The notes under the pieces were generated by a model, which worked only from the letters and a program-made list of their open reading frames with translations, ran no database searches and was not told where the DNA came from. Both the position numbers and the translations under genes were made by a program. 64,000 nt of DNA from Alkalihalobacillus pseudalcaliphilus (GTDB lineage: Bacteria > Bacillota > Bacilli > Bacillales > Bacillaceae_D), in contig NZ_JAQQWS010000001.1 in assembly GCF_028610675.1 (NCBI RefSeq), positions 1-64,000 of the forward strand, read 5' to 3'. Position 1 is the stretch's first letter. Every line of letters begins with the position of its first letter. Shown piece after piece: positions 54,373 to 63,994 of this stretch.

Positions 54373-55098
54373 GTGGCAGTTATTTCCATGAAACAACTAT
54401 TAGAAGCTGGGGTACACTTCGGTCACCAAACTCGTCGTTGGAACCCAAAAATGGATCGCTACATCTTCACAGAGCGTAACGGTATTTACATTATCGACTT
54501 ACAAAAAACAGTTAAGAAAGTAGATGAAGCGTACAATTTCGTACGTAGCATCGCAGCTGACGGAGGGAAAATCCTTTTCGTTGGTACAAAAAAACAAGCA
54601 CAAGATTCAGTGAAAGAAGAAGCTGAACGTTGTGGAATGTATTACATCAACCAACGTTGGTTAGGTGGTACATTAACAAACTTTGAAACCATTCAAAAGC
54701 GTATTACGCGTTTGAAAAACCTTGAGAAAATGCAAGAAGACGGTACATTTGAAGTTCTTCCTAAGAAAGAAGTTATTCTTCTTAAGAAAGAAATGGAGCG
54801 TCTTGAGAAATTCTTAGGCGGTATTAAAGATATGCCGGGAGTTCCTGATGCATTATTTGTTATTGACCCACGTAAAGAGCGCATTGCAATTGCAGAAGCT
54901 CACAAGCTTCATATCCCAATTGTAGCGATTGTTGATACAAACTGTGATCCAGATGAGATTGATTATGTAATCCCAGGTAACGATGATGCGATTCGTGCCG
55001 TTAAACTTCTAACAGCTAAAATGGCTGATGCTGTAATTGAAGCAACAACAGCTGAAGAAGTAGAAGTAGAAGAAGTAGAAGAAACAACAACTGCTTAA
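54373..55098 (+). CDS. rpsB: 30S ribosomal protein S2
   Basis: The 241-aa product has the S2 sequence VISMKQLLEAGVHFGHQTRR, RYIFTERNGIYIIDLQKTV and NQRWLGGTLTNFETIQKR, and a Glu/Val-rich acidic tail. The start is GTG at 54373, six bases after AAGGAGGTG, which gives the family N terminus; the upstream in-frame ATG at 54331 overruns the ribosome site and is rejected. Confidence 0.97.
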   Translation: MAVISMKQLLEAGVHFGHQTRRWNPKMDRYIFTERNGIYIIDLQKTVKKVDEAYNFVRSIAADGGKILFVGTKKQAQDSVKEEAERCGMYYINQRWLGGTLTNFETIQKRITRLKNLEKMQEDGTFEVLPKKEVILLKKEMERLEKFLGGIKDMPGVPDALFVIDPRKERIAIAEAHKLHIPIVAIVDTNCDPDEIDYVIPGNDDAIRAVKLLTAKMADAVIEATTAEEVEVEEVEETTTA

Positions 55099-55116
55099 TT
55101 TTATTAGTTTGACTTC

Positions 55117-55155
55117 AAGGGTGGTAAAGGGGGTTACCCTTTTCCGCCCTTTTTT
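55117..55155 (+). terminator. Terminator or attenuator after rpsB
   Basis: AAGGGTGGTAAAGGG pairs with CCCTTTTCCGCCCTT (some G-U and mismatches), followed by TTTT. It lies between rpsB and tsf and may allow partial read-through. Confidence 0.7.
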
Positions 55156-55266
55156 AAAGCATATGAACCAAAAGCGGTTCTATGACAATGAAGCTTTACA
55201 TATGGGGAAAACGATGTTTGAACCATAAAAATGTTGAACATACTGAGGTTTGAGGAGGCGTAAATA

Positions 55267-56151
55267 ATGGCAATTACAGCAAGTATGGTAAAAGAATTGC
55301 GTGAAAAAACAGGCGCAGGAATGATGGATTGTAAAAAAGCATTAACTGAAGTTGATGGTGATATGGAAAAAGCGGTTGACCTTCTTCGTGAAAAAGGGAT
55401 TGCAAAAGCAGCGAAGAAAGCTGATCGTATCGCAGCAGAAGGTTTAACTTTTGTTAAATCTGAAGGTAACAAAGCGGTTCTTATTGAAGTTAACTCTGAA
55501 ACGGACTTTGTTGCTAAAAACGAAGCGTTCCAAGTTTTAGTTAAAGAATTAGCTGAACATGTTTTAACGGAAAACCCAGCAAACGTTGAAGAAGCTTTAA
55601 CACAAGCTTTCAAAGGTGATGGACCAGTAGTTGAAGAGTATATTAATACAGCCGTAGCGAAAATTGGTGAAAAACTAACTTTACGTCGCTTCACAGTTAT
55701 TGAAAAGACAGATGCAGACGCATTTGGCGAGTATTTACACATGGGTGGCCGCATTGGTGTTTTAACGGTTCTTAACGGAACAACGGATGCTGAATTAGCA
55801 AAAGATATCGCGATGCACGTAGCCGCGATTAATCCAACTTATGTAGATCGTACGTCTGTTTCAGAAGAGACGATTAACCATGAGCGCGAAATCTTAAAAC
55901 AACAAGCATTAAATGAAGGTAAACCAGAAAAAATCGTTGAAAAAATGGTTGAAGGTCGTTTAAGCAAATTCTTCGAACAAGTTTGTTTAGTTGATCAACC
56001 GTTTGTAAAAGATGGTGACCAAAAAGTAGGCAAGTTCTTACAAGCTAAGGGTGCATCTGTTCAAACATTCATCCGTTATGAAGTAGGAGAAGGAATTGAG
56101 AAAAGAGTGGATAACTTCGCTGATGAAGTTATGTCTCAAGTAAAGAAATAA
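55267..56151 (+). CDS. tsf: Elongation factor Ts
   Basis: EF-Ts is the nucleotide exchange factor for EF-Tu. The 294-aa protein has the UBA-like N terminus (VKELREKTGAGMMDCKKAL), the EF-Tu-binding VEVNSETDFVAKNE-type region (IEVNSETDFVAKN) and HVAAINPTYV. Start ATG after TGAGGAGGCG. Confidence 0.97.
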   Translation: MAITASMVKELREKTGAGMMDCKKALTEVDGDMEKAVDLLREKGIAKAAKKADRIAAEGLTFVKSEGNKAVLIEVNSETDFVAKNEAFQVLVKELAEHVLTENPANVEEALTQAFKGDGPVVEEYINTAVAKIGEKLTLRRFTVIEKTDADAFGEYLHMGGRIGVLTVLNGTTDAELAKDIAMHVAAINPTYVDRTSVSEETINHEREILKQQALNEGKPEKIVEKMVEGRLSKFFEQVCLVDQPFVKDGDQKVGKFLQAKGASVQTFIRYEVGEGIEKRVDNFADEVMSQVKK

Positions 56152-56160
56152 TTGGAGATT

Positions 56161-56190
56161 TGGGGCACAGTTGTACGTGTCCCTTTTTTT
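56161..56190 (+). terminator. Terminator after tsf
   Basis: GGGGCAC pairs with GTGTCCC (one G-U) across an 8-nt loop, followed by seven T residues. Confidence 0.75.
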
Positions 56191-56266
56191 CAAGAAAAAC
56201 CTAAATTAGAGGATTTATTTATTTCGAAATCAATTACTGTTTCTATTTGTGATAATGGAGGTCGTC

Positions 56267-56983
56267 ATGCAAAAATTTAATCGTGTTGTTTTAAAACTAA
56301 GTGGTGAGGCATTAGCTGGTGAGCAAGGCTATGGTATTGATCCATCTGTCATCCAATCGATTGCGACTCAAGTGAAAGAAATTATTGAACTTGATGTAGA
56401 AGTGGCCGTTGTTGTTGGTGGTGGGAACATTTGGAGAGGTATGGCTGGAAGTGCGAAAGGTATGGATCGTGCAACAGCAGATTACATGGGGATGTTGGCT
56501 ACGGTCATGAATTCATTAGCCCTTCAAGATAGCCTTGAGGATATTGGTGTAGAATCACGTGTACAAACATCAATTGAAATGCGTCAGGTAGCAGAGCCAT
56601 ATATCCGTCGTAAAGCGATTCGTCATTTAGAAAAAGGACGAGTTGTCATTTTTGCGGCAGGAACAGGGAATCCATACTTCTCAACGGATACGACAGCAGC
56701 CCTACGTGCAGCTGAAATTGAAGCAGAAGTGATTCTTATGGCCAAAAATAAAGTGGATGGCGTATATAGTGCTGATCCTTCAGTGGATGAAAACGCGGTT
56801 AAATATACATCATTAACTTACATGGATGTATTAAAAGAAGGCTTAGCCGTTATGGATTCAACAGCATCATCTTTATGTATGGATAATAATATACCATTAA
56901 TTGTCTTCTCCATTATGGAAGAAGGAAATATTAAGCGAGCTGTACTTGGTGAAGATATCGGTACAGTAGTTAGGGGGAAATAA
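56267..56983 (+). CDS. pyrH: UMP kinase PyrH
   Basis: PyrH phosphorylates UMP to UDP. The 238-aa amino-acid-kinase-family protein has VLKLSGEALAG, VVVGGGNIWRG, GTGNPYFSTDTTAALRAAEI and KVDGVYSADP. In-frame starts exist at 56249 and 56255, but the ATG at 56267 is five bases after GGAGGT and fits the family length. Confidence 0.96.
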   Translation: MQKFNRVVLKLSGEALAGEQGYGIDPSVIQSIATQVKEIIELDVEVAVVVGGGNIWRGMAGSAKGMDRATADYMGMLATVMNSLALQDSLEDIGVESRVQTSIEMRQVAEPYIRRKAIRHLEKGRVVIFAAGTGNPYFSTDTTAALRAAEIEAEVILMAKNKVDGVYSADPSVDENAVKYTSLTYMDVLKEGLAVMDSTASSLCMDNNIPLIVFSIMEEGNIKRAVLGEDIGTVVRGK

Positions 56984-56984
56984 G

Positions 56985-57542
56985 ATGTCACAAGAAATTT
57001 TGAAAAACGCAGAATCAAGAATGACAAAAGCAATTGAGTCTTTAAACCGTGAACTTGCAAAACTTCGTGCTGGTCGTGCAAACCCTGCTTTATTAGACCG
57101 AGTTACGGTTGAGTATTACGGAGCTGAGACGCCTTTAAATCAGTTAGCAACGATTTCTGTGCCAGAAGCACGTTTACTTGTTATTCAACCTTTTGATAAA
57201 TCATCTATTTCTGATGTGGAACGAGCGATTATGAAGGCTGATTTAGGATTAACACCTTCAAATGATGGTTCGGTCATTCGTATTCAAATTCCTCCGTTAA
57301 CGGAAGAGCGTCGTAAAGAACTAGTTAAATTAGTTAAACGTTCTGCAGAAGAAGCAAAAGTGGCAATCCGTAATGTACGTCGTGACGCCAATGATGAGTT
57401 AAAGAAAGCTCAAAAAGATGGCGAGATGACGGAAGATGACTTGCGTCGTGATACAGATACGATGCAAAAGCTTACAGATAAAACGATTGAAAAAGTAGAC
57501 GCTGTAGCCGCACAAAAAGAAAAAGAAGTTATGGAAGTCTAA
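56985..57542 (+). CDS. frr: Ribosome recycling factor
   Basis: With EF-G it splits post-termination ribosomes. The 185-aa product has LNRELAKLRAGRANPALLD, the IQIPPLTEERRKELVK helix start and RNVRRDANDELKKA. It starts one base after pyrH with an AGGGGG site inside pyrH. Confidence 0.97.
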   Translation: MSQEILKNAESRMTKAIESLNRELAKLRAGRANPALLDRVTVEYYGAETPLNQLATISVPEARLLVIQPFDKSSISDVERAIMKADLGLTPSNDGSVIRIQIPPLTEERRKELVKLVKRSAEEAKVAIRNVRRDANDELKKAQKDGEMTEDDLRRDTDTMQKLTDKTIEKVDAVAAQKEKEVMEV

Positions 57543-57574
57543 GCGAAATCGTTGTAAACTAGATCAAGAAGAAA

Positions 57575-57598
57575 GACCCTCTTTTTAGGGGGTTTTTT
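57575..57598 (+). terminator. Terminator after frr
   Basis: ACCCTC pairs with GGGGGT (one G-U) around a T-rich loop, followed by TTTTT. Confidence 0.65.
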
Positions 57599-57667
57599 AC
57601 ACTTTTTCTCTTAGAATCGTAAGAAGCAAAGCAGTGGTCCAGCTGTGCATAAATGGAGGGCAGACGG

Positions 57668-58438
57668 ATGCTTGATAAATTCTCTAAATGGAGAGCAAGA
57701 GGTAAGGATTCAAATGAAGCCATTGCCGAACTTGAAACAACGAATATACCTAACCATGTGGCAATTATTATGGATGGTAATGGACGTTGGGCAAAAAAGC
57801 GAGGCCTACCGAGAATCGCCGGGCATCGTGAAGGAATAAAAGCGATTAATAAAATCGTGAGGCAAGCAAATCAACTAGATGTTAAAGTTTTGACATTGTA
57901 TGCTTTTTCAACAGAAAATTGGAAACGTCCAAAAGCAGAAGTGGATTATTTGTTAAGTTTGCCCGAGATATTTTTTAAAAGTGAATTGCCGATTTTAAAG
58001 CAAGAAAATGTTAATGTTCGATTAATGGGTAGTATGGCACAATTACCAGAACATACGTTAAAGGCTGTTCGAAATGCAGTAGAGGAAACAAAAGATAACG
58101 ACGGATTAATTTTAAATTTTGCTTTAAATTATGGTAGTCGGTCTGAAATGTTAGAGGCAATTAAACAGATTAGTGAGGATGTTGCAGCTGGTAAGCTGTC
58201 AAGTGATGAGGTTACCGAAGAGGTTATGAGCTCGTATTTAATGACCGCTTCCATTTCAGATCCCGATCTGTTAATTAGGACGAGCGGTGAAATTCGTTTA
58301 AGTAATTTTATGTTATGGCAAGCTGCATATAGTGAGTTATGGTTCACGGATGTACTCTGGCCGGACTTTAATGAATCACACTTTGCGGAAGCGATTGCCG
58401 TCTATCAAAAAAGAGCACGACGTTATGGTGGCGTCTAA
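57668..58438 (+). CDS. uppS: Undecaprenyl diphosphate synthase
   Basis: UppS adds eight isopentenyl units to farnesyl-PP to make the lipid carrier for cell-wall synthesis. The 256-aa cis-prenyltransferase has HVAIIMDGNGRWAKKRGLPR with catalytic D36, IAGHREG, FSTENWKRP and the C-terminal DLLIRTSGEIRLSNFMLWQ. ATG 57668 is seven bases after GGAGGG; ATG 57653 lies before that site and is rejected. Confidence 0.96.
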   Translation: MLDKFSKWRARGKDSNEAIAELETTNIPNHVAIIMDGNGRWAKKRGLPRIAGHREGIKAINKIVRQANQLDVKVLTLYAFSTENWKRPKAEVDYLLSLPEIFFKSELPILKQENVNVRLMGSMAQLPEHTLKAVRNAVEETKDNDGLILNFALNYGSRSEMLEAIKQISEDVAAGKLSSDEVTEEVMSSYLMTASISDPDLLIRTSGEIRLSNFMLWQAAYSELWFTDVLWPDFNESHFAEAIAVYQKRARRYGGV

Positions 58439-58457
58439 TGAAGGGGGCGGCAAATAA

Positions 58458-59258
58458 ATGAAGCAAAGGATTATTACAGGATTAATTGGTGGAATCGTTT
58501 TTATAAGTTTAGTTATTGCAGGCGGCTGGTTATTTTCTGCTTTTATCTTTATTGTTGCCTCTGTTGCGATGACAGAGTTGTTAAAGATGAAAAAGATATC
58601 ACCGTTTTCAACGATGGGCATAATTAGCCTTGGCTCGATGTGGCTGCTTCTCATTCCTTCTACCTGGTTTGACGCAGTAGTACCGATCCAATTTACAAAA
58701 ATAGAATCATTTGTATTTTTGATTTTATTTTTATTAATGCTTACAGTTCTGTCTAAAAATAAATTTACCTTTGATGAAGTTGGTTTCGTTGTACTATCTT
58801 CTGTATACGTCGGCTTCGGTTTTCATTATTTATTAATGACAAGAGAAATTGCAGACGTAGGAATGTGGTTAGTATTTTTTGTTTTATTATTAATATGGAC
58901 AACCGATTCAGGTGCTTATTTTATAGGGAGAGCGTTTGGTAAACATAAGCTTTGGCCAGATATTAGCCCGAAAAAAACGATTGAAGGTGCAATTGGTGGA
59001 ATTATTAGTGCAATTGCATTAGGGACCGCTTTTTATATGATTTTCCCTCAATTATTTGAAAGTTATTTCATTGCGTTACTTGTAATGCTTGTCGCATCAA
59101 CATTTGGCCAACTAGGTGATTTAGTTGAATCTGCCTTAAAGCGTCATTATTCTGTAAAGGATTCTGGAACGGTTTTACCTGGTCATGGTGGGATATTAGA
59201 CCGATTTGACAGTTTGATTTATGTCATGCCGATTTTACATTTACTGCAGTTAATTTAA
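58458..59258 (+). CDS. cdsA: Phosphatidate cytidylyltransferase
   Basis: CdsA makes CDP-diacylglycerol for phospholipid synthesis. The 266-aa membrane protein has about seven helices and the family signature near its end: SALKRHYSVKDSGTVLPGHG followed by GILDRFDS. Start ATG is 19 bases after uppS. Confidence 0.96.
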   Translation: MKQRIITGLIGGIVFISLVIAGGWLFSAFIFIVASVAMTELLKMKKISPFSTMGIISLGSMWLLLIPSTWFDAVVPIQFTKIESFVFLILFLLMLTVLSKNKFTFDEVGFVVLSSVYVGFGFHYLLMTREIADVGMWLVFFVLLLIWTTDSGAYFIGRAFGKHKLWPDISPKKTIEGAIGGIISAIALGTAFYMIFPQLFESYFIALLVMLVASTFGQLGDLVESALKRHYSVKDSGTVLPGHGGILDRFDSLIYVMPILHLLQLI

Positions 59259-59296
59259 ACGTCAAATCTAGTAATGACTGAAAAGGGGCATGAACG

Positions 59297-60445
59297 ATGA
59301 AAAGAATTGGATTATTGGGTTCAACAGGTTCGATTGGAACTCAAACACTAGATATTATTAGAGAGCATCGTGAAGAGTTTGAGCTAATAACGATGTCTGT
59401 AGGACGAAATCTAGACCTTGCGATTCAACAAATCGAAGAATTTAAGCCGAAGCTAGTCTCGGTCATTTCTAAAGAAGATAAAGATAAATTAGCGATGCAA
59501 TGTAGCTCAGAGGTACGATTTGTTGATGGTAAGCATGGGTTAATAGAAGTAGCGGCATTTCATGAGGTGGATATTTTAGTCAATGCGGTTATTGGTAGTG
59601 TCGGCTTAGAACCTACTTTAGCAGCTATAAAAGAAGGCAAACCCATTGCAATAGCTAATAAAGAAACGCTTGTAACAGCGGGACATCTAGTTACAGCTGC
59701 CGCACAAAAATATCAGGTTTCTTTATTGCCGGTTGATAGTGAGCATTCGGCGATCTTTCAAGCTTTGAATGGTGAGCGTTATGAGGACATAGATCGATTA
59801 ATCTTGACGGCTTCTGGTGGCAGTTTTCGTGATTTAAGTCGCGAGCAATTGCAAGGAGTAACGGTTGAACAGGCGTTAAATCACCCTAATTGGTCGATGG
59901 GAGCAAAAATTACGATTGATTCAGCGACCATGATGAATAAAGGTTTAGAAGTGATAGAGGCTCATTGGTTATTTCAAGTTCCCTATGAAAAAATCGATGT
60001 ACTTTTACATAAGGAAAGTATCATACACTCTATGGTAGAGTTTCATGATAAGAGTGTCATGGCTCAATTAGGAACACCGGATATGCGAGTACCGATCCAA
60101 TATGCGTTAACTTATCCAAAAAGACTTGAAAGAAGAAATACGGAAAGGTTAAACTTATGGGAAGTCGGAAAGCTTCATTTCCAACCTTTAGATGTTGAAC
60201 GCTTCAAGGCAATTTCCTATGCGTTCGAAGCTGGGAAACGAGGTGGGTCATTTCCTACGGTATTAAATGCCGCAAATGAAGAAGCGGTTGCCGCATTTTT
60301 ACATAATAAAATTAGCTTTTTAGAAATAGAATGTTTAATTGAACAAGCACTTGAATATCATGAAGGAATAAAGCAACCTTCGCTTGAGGAGATCATGGAA
60401 ATCGATCAGCTTACAAGAGCGTTTATCCACTCCAAAATCGATTAG
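59297..60445 (+). CDS. dxr: 1-deoxy-D-xylulose 5-phosphate reductoisomerase
   Basis: Dxr makes methylerythritol 4-phosphate, the committed step of isoprenoid supply for UppS upstream. The 382-aa product has the NADPH site GSTGSIGTQTLDI, ANKETLVTAG, the active-site LPVDSEHSAIFQ, TASGGSFRD and HPNWSMGAKITIDSATMMNK. Start after AAAGGGGC. Confidence 0.97.
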   Translation: MKRIGLLGSTGSIGTQTLDIIREHREEFELITMSVGRNLDLAIQQIEEFKPKLVSVISKEDKDKLAMQCSSEVRFVDGKHGLIEVAAFHEVDILVNAVIGSVGLEPTLAAIKEGKPIAIANKETLVTAGHLVTAAAQKYQVSLLPVDSEHSAIFQALNGERYEDIDRLILTASGGSFRDLSREQLQGVTVEQALNHPNWSMGAKITIDSATMMNKGLEVIEAHWLFQVPYEKIDVLLHKESIIHSMVEFHDKSVMAQLGTPDMRVPIQYALTYPKRLERRNTERLNLWEVGKLHFQPLDVERFKAISYAFEAGKRGGSFPTVLNAANEEAVAAFLHNKISFLEIECLIEQALEYHEGIKQPSLEEIMEIDQLTRAFIHSKID

Positions 60446-60465
60446 GAAAGGTGGAGAAGTAGGCA

Positions 60466-61722
60466 TTGGAAACGTTACTTTCATTTATATTAGTTTTTGG
60501 ATTATTAGTTTTTATCCATGAATGGGGACATTTATATTTTGCTAAAAAAGCAGGTATTCTTTGCCGTGAATTCGCTATTGGTTTTGGCCCAAAAATATTT
60601 TCATTTGAAAGAAATGAAACGGTTTATACGATTCGGATGCTTCCATTGGGTGGTTATGTACGTATGGCGGGAGAAGAGCCAGAGGCGTATGAAATCAAAC
60701 CTGGATATGATATTGGTTTAATTGTTAATGATGAGGACAAAGTCAGTGAAATTATTATTAATAATAAATCAAAACATCCTAATGCGACAGTGGTTCAAGT
60801 TGAAAGTATCGATTTAGTGCATGAACTAAAAATCGTTGCTTACAATGAACTTGATGAGAAAGTGATTTATCATGTAGATGAAAAAGCAAAAGTCATACAT
60901 GATGAAATTCCAACTCAAATTGCTCCATGGAGTCGGCAGTTTGGATCTAAATCAGTAGGCAAACGTGCATTAACGATCTTTGCTGGACCGATGATGAACT
61001 TTGTCTTAGCGATTGTATTGTTAACGATTGTAGCTTTAGTACAAGGTACTCCTGTTGATGAAGCACGTATCGGTAATTTGTCTGAGGATGGAGTTGCTGG
61101 AGAAGCTGGACTTGTTACTGGTGATGAGGTAGTCTCCATTGATGGAACGAATGTTTCAACTTGGGAAGATATGACTTCTATCATTCAAGCAAACCCTAAC
61201 GAAGAAATTGATTTTGTGGTGGAGCGTGATGGCGAAGCATTAACGATTCCGGTGACCCCACAAATGCGTGAAGGTCAAAACGGTGAACCGGAGGGTGTCG
61301 TCGGTATTTTCCAACCGACTGAGTTTTCGCTATGGGGAGCTTTATCTTTTGGGGTTGAGCAAACCTACACATTCACAACGATGATTTTTGAAGTATTAGG
61401 GTTGTTAATTACAGGAGAGTTCTCAATGGATTATATTGCGGGTCCAGTAGGTATTTATGATTATACGGGGCAAGCTGCAGCAATGGGGATTTTTGTATTA
61501 ATTCAGTGGTCCGCTGCTTTAAGTGTTAACCTCGGTGTTATTAATTTATTGCCGATTCCAGCAATGGATGGAGGGAGACTTGTCTTCCTAGGACTTGAAG
61601 CGATTCGCGGAAAGCCAATCGATTCTAATAAAGAAGGAATGGTCCACTTTATTGGATTTGCCCTCTTATTTTTACTAGTCATTATCGTTACTTGGAACGA
61701 TATTAACCGTTTATTTATGTAA
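60466..61722 (+). CDS. rasP: Site-2 intramembrane zinc protease RasP (RseP/YluC)
   Basis: RasP cleaves anti-sigma factors and other membrane proteins within the bilayer. The 418-aa protein has HEWGH at residues 18-22, one PDZ domain (about 190-270) and the second metal site in LLPIPAMDGGRL (D368), and a C-terminal membrane helix. The start is TTG (60466) after AAGGTGGAG; no ATG is available before the HEWGH helix. Confidence 0.95.
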   Translation: METLLSFILVFGLLVFIHEWGHLYFAKKAGILCREFAIGFGPKIFSFERNETVYTIRMLPLGGYVRMAGEEPEAYEIKPGYDIGLIVNDEDKVSEIIINNKSKHPNATVVQVESIDLVHELKIVAYNELDEKVIYHVDEKAKVIHDEIPTQIAPWSRQFGSKSVGKRALTIFAGPMMNFVLAIVLLTIVALVQGTPVDEARIGNLSEDGVAGEAGLVTGDEVVSIDGTNVSTWEDMTSIIQANPNEEIDFVVERDGEALTIPVTPQMREGQNGEPEGVVGIFQPTEFSLWGALSFGVEQTYTFTTMIFEVLGLLITGEFSMDYIAGPVGIYDYTGQAAAMGIFVLIQWSAALSVNLGVINLLPIPAMDGGRLVFLGLEAIRGKPIDSNKEGMVHFIGFALLFLLVIIVTWNDINRLFM

Positions 61723-61760
61723 ATAAGAATTTATTGTTTGGAATAGAAAGGATTATGAGT

Positions 61761-63473
61761 ATGAAACAATCTTCTTTTTTGTTACCGACATTAAGAGATG
61801 TTCCTTCTGATGCAGAAGTAATAAGCCATCAATTAATGTTAAGATCAGGTATGATGAAACAAATTGCTTCTGGTGTATATGCTTATTTACCATTAGCCAA
61901 ACGAGTTATTCAAAACGTTGAATCGATTGTGCGTGATGAAATGAATAAAGCAGGTGCACAGGAACTAACCATGCCTACGTTACATCCTGCCGAGTTATGG
62001 CAAGAATCTGGTCGTTGGGATAAAATGGGCGGTGAGTTAATTCGTTTGCAAGATCGCCATGAGCGCAACTTTGCATTAGGTCCAACACATGAAGAGGTGA
62101 TTACCTCTATCGTACGTGACTTCGTACAGTCTTATAAGAAATTACCGATGAATTTATACCAAATTCAAACGAAGTTCCGTGATGAGAGAAGACCTCGATT
62201 TGGATTGCTACGTGGGCGTGAGTTTATCATGAAAGATGCGTATTCTTTCCATACGGATGCAGATTCATTAGATGCGGAATATCAAAACATGTATCAAGCG
62301 TACTCTAATATTTTTACACGAGTTGGTTTAACTTTCCGTCCGGTTATTGCGGATTCCGGAGCAATGGGTGGTAAGGATACACATGAATTCATGGCCCTTG
62401 CTAGTGTAGGAGAAGATACGATTGCGTATTCTGATGGGTCGGATTATGCAGCAAACATTGAAATGGCTGCTGTTCATGTAAGTGATGAAAAGTCTGATGA
62501 GTCACAAATGGAATTGTCAAAAGTTCATACGGCTGATGCCAAATCAGTATCACAAGTAGCCAATCATTTAGATGTTGAAGAGAAAAACATCATTAAATCA
62601 TTGTTAGTACAACTTGACGATGAATTTGTTCTCGTTCTTGTACGTGGCGATCATGAACTAAATGAGGTCAAGCTTAAACATGCTTTTCATGCTAAAGAAG
62701 TCCGTCTAGCGTCAGAAGTAGACGTACAAGATGTGATGAATGCTTCTGTCGGTCAAATTGGACCTGTTGGCACAAAGGTGAAGATTTACGCCGATTTTGC
62801 AATTAAAAATATGGTAAATAGTATTTGTGGAGCAAATGAAACCGAGCACCACTTTGTCGGTGTCAATGTGGAACGCGATTTCCAAGTCGACGCTTACGGT
62901 GATATTCGTTTTATTCAAGAAGGAGAGCTTTCACCTGATGGAAATGGGACGATTCACTTCGCCCAAGGAATTGAAATTGGTCAAGTCTTTAAATTGGGCA
63001 CTTTCTATTCTGAAAGTATGAATGCTCAAGTATTAGATGAAAACGGAAAAGCAAAACCAATTTTAATGGGATGTTACGGAATTGGTGTTTCACGTGTAGT
63101 GGCAGCAATAATTGAACAGCATCATGACGAAAACGGCATCGTTTGGCCATATGATGTTGCTCCTTTCCACATTCATTTATTAGCGATGAACAGTAAAAAT
63201 GCGGAGCAAAAAGAGTTAGCTGACCATCTGTATGAATTATTAAAAAGTAAAGGTTATCAAGTCCTATATGATGATCGACCAGAGCGTGCGGGCGTAAAAT
63301 TCAAAGATGCGGATCTAATTGGTATTCCAATTCGACTATCCGTTGGTAAAAAAGCAAATGAAGGTATCGTCGAATTAAAAATTCGTAAAGAAGGCGAAAT
63401 GGAAGAAGTAGCCCTCCAAGAAATCGAAGAAGCCCTTGCCAACAAAGTCCTAGAACTAAAAGGACAAGCGTAA
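61761..63473 (+). CDS. proS: Prolyl-tRNA synthetase (bacterial type with editing domain)
   Basis: ProS charges tRNA-Pro. The 570-aa class II synthetase has motif 2-like QIQTKFRDERRPRFGLLRGR, EFIMKDAYSFH, a ~170-residue YbaK-like editing insertion (about 225-395), motif 3 GCYGIGVSRVVAAIIEQ and an anticodon-binding C-terminal domain. In-frame starts at 61734 and 61755 are less well placed than the ATG at 61761, nine bases after AAAGG. Confidence 0.96.
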   Translation: MKQSSFLLPTLRDVPSDAEVISHQLMLRSGMMKQIASGVYAYLPLAKRVIQNVESIVRDEMNKAGAQELTMPTLHPAELWQESGRWDKMGGELIRLQDRHERNFALGPTHEEVITSIVRDFVQSYKKLPMNLYQIQTKFRDERRPRFGLLRGREFIMKDAYSFHTDADSLDAEYQNMYQAYSNIFTRVGLTFRPVIADSGAMGGKDTHEFMALASVGEDTIAYSDGSDYAANIEMAAVHVSDEKSDESQMELSKVHTADAKSVSQVANHLDVEEKNIIKSLLVQLDDEFVLVLVRGDHELNEVKLKHAFHAKEVRLASEVDVQDVMNASVGQIGPVGTKVKIYADFAIKNMVNSICGANETEHHFVGVNVERDFQVDAYGDIRFIQEGELSPDGNGTIHFAQGIEIGQVFKLGTFYSESMNAQVLDENGKAKPILMGCYGIGVSRVVAAIIEQHHDENGIVWPYDVAPFHIHLLAMNSKNAEQKELADHLYELLKSKGYQVLYDDRPERAGVKFKDADLIGIPIRLSVGKKANEGIVELKIRKEGEMEEVALQEIEEALANKVLELKGQA

Positions 63474-63523
63474 AAACATTCAGTAATAATGATAAACGCT
63501 TTGTTCTTTGACCGATTCACTCT

Positions 63524-63923
63524 TTAACTGGTGGCTCTTCATTCAAAAACGGTTTTGAGGATGCTCATATGCTGCCGTAGCCCCGACATTTTTTGGGTGT
63601 TGCCCGCACGGACAACACCCAAAAATTCAGCACACCGCACATCCAGCCACCATCAGCAAACATGGAAGTTGGATATTGCCTTTAGCATGTTGGCTCTAGA
63701 TTCACTTTGTTTTTTGGTTTTTTTAATGAATGTTATTTGTACTTGAGAATCAGCAGTAACCCAGCGGGCGAGTCATGCCGAGACTCCCATGGGACGAAGT
63801 GGCAGAGCTGAGATCCACTGGCTGCGCCGGTTAGCTCAGCGCCACGTGATTGTCTCGGAGCATGATTTTCGGTAGCGGTAATTAACGCTCCGCACATGAG
63901 CTTTAAGTAACTTCCATACAAAA
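63524..63923 (+). repeat. Dispersed intergenic element, copy E (type I followed by type II, long form)
   Basis: This is the most complete copy. Type I: CTTTAACTGGTGG (63523-63535), ATGCTCATATGCTGCCGTAG, CCCCG, a perfect 13-bp hairpin (63590-63602/63613-63625) and GCACACCGCACATCCAGCCA. Type II follows from about 63700: CAGTAACCCAGCGGGCG, the ~90-base GC-richer insert, then CGGAGC...GCTCCG, and the right boundary AAGTAACTTCCATACAAAA (63905-63923). It occupies nearly the whole gap between proS and the next gene; no gene is supported. Confidence 0.78.
63590..63625. repeat. Perfect 13-bp hairpin in copy E
   Basis: TTTTTGGGTGTTG pairs with CAACACCCAAAAA around a 10-base loop. Outer TTTTTGG/CCAAAAA is shared with the copy B palindrome while the inner stem differs but still pairs. 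Confidence 0.85.
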
Positions 63924-63994
63924 AGCAGGGGATCTCAAAAGACGAGGTGCCCTCTATTTGCTAATAGAACCTCCCATAGAAAGGAGACGAAACA

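Noticed and set aside
55134..55754. 206-aa minus-strand ORF opposite tsf
   Set aside because: It is the antisense shadow of tsf, whose product is unmistakable; composition is Ser/Ala/Phe-rich as expected for a shadow.
63531..63921. ORFs on both strands after proS
   Set aside because: They are wholly inside element copy E; similar nonsense ORFs appear in other copies.
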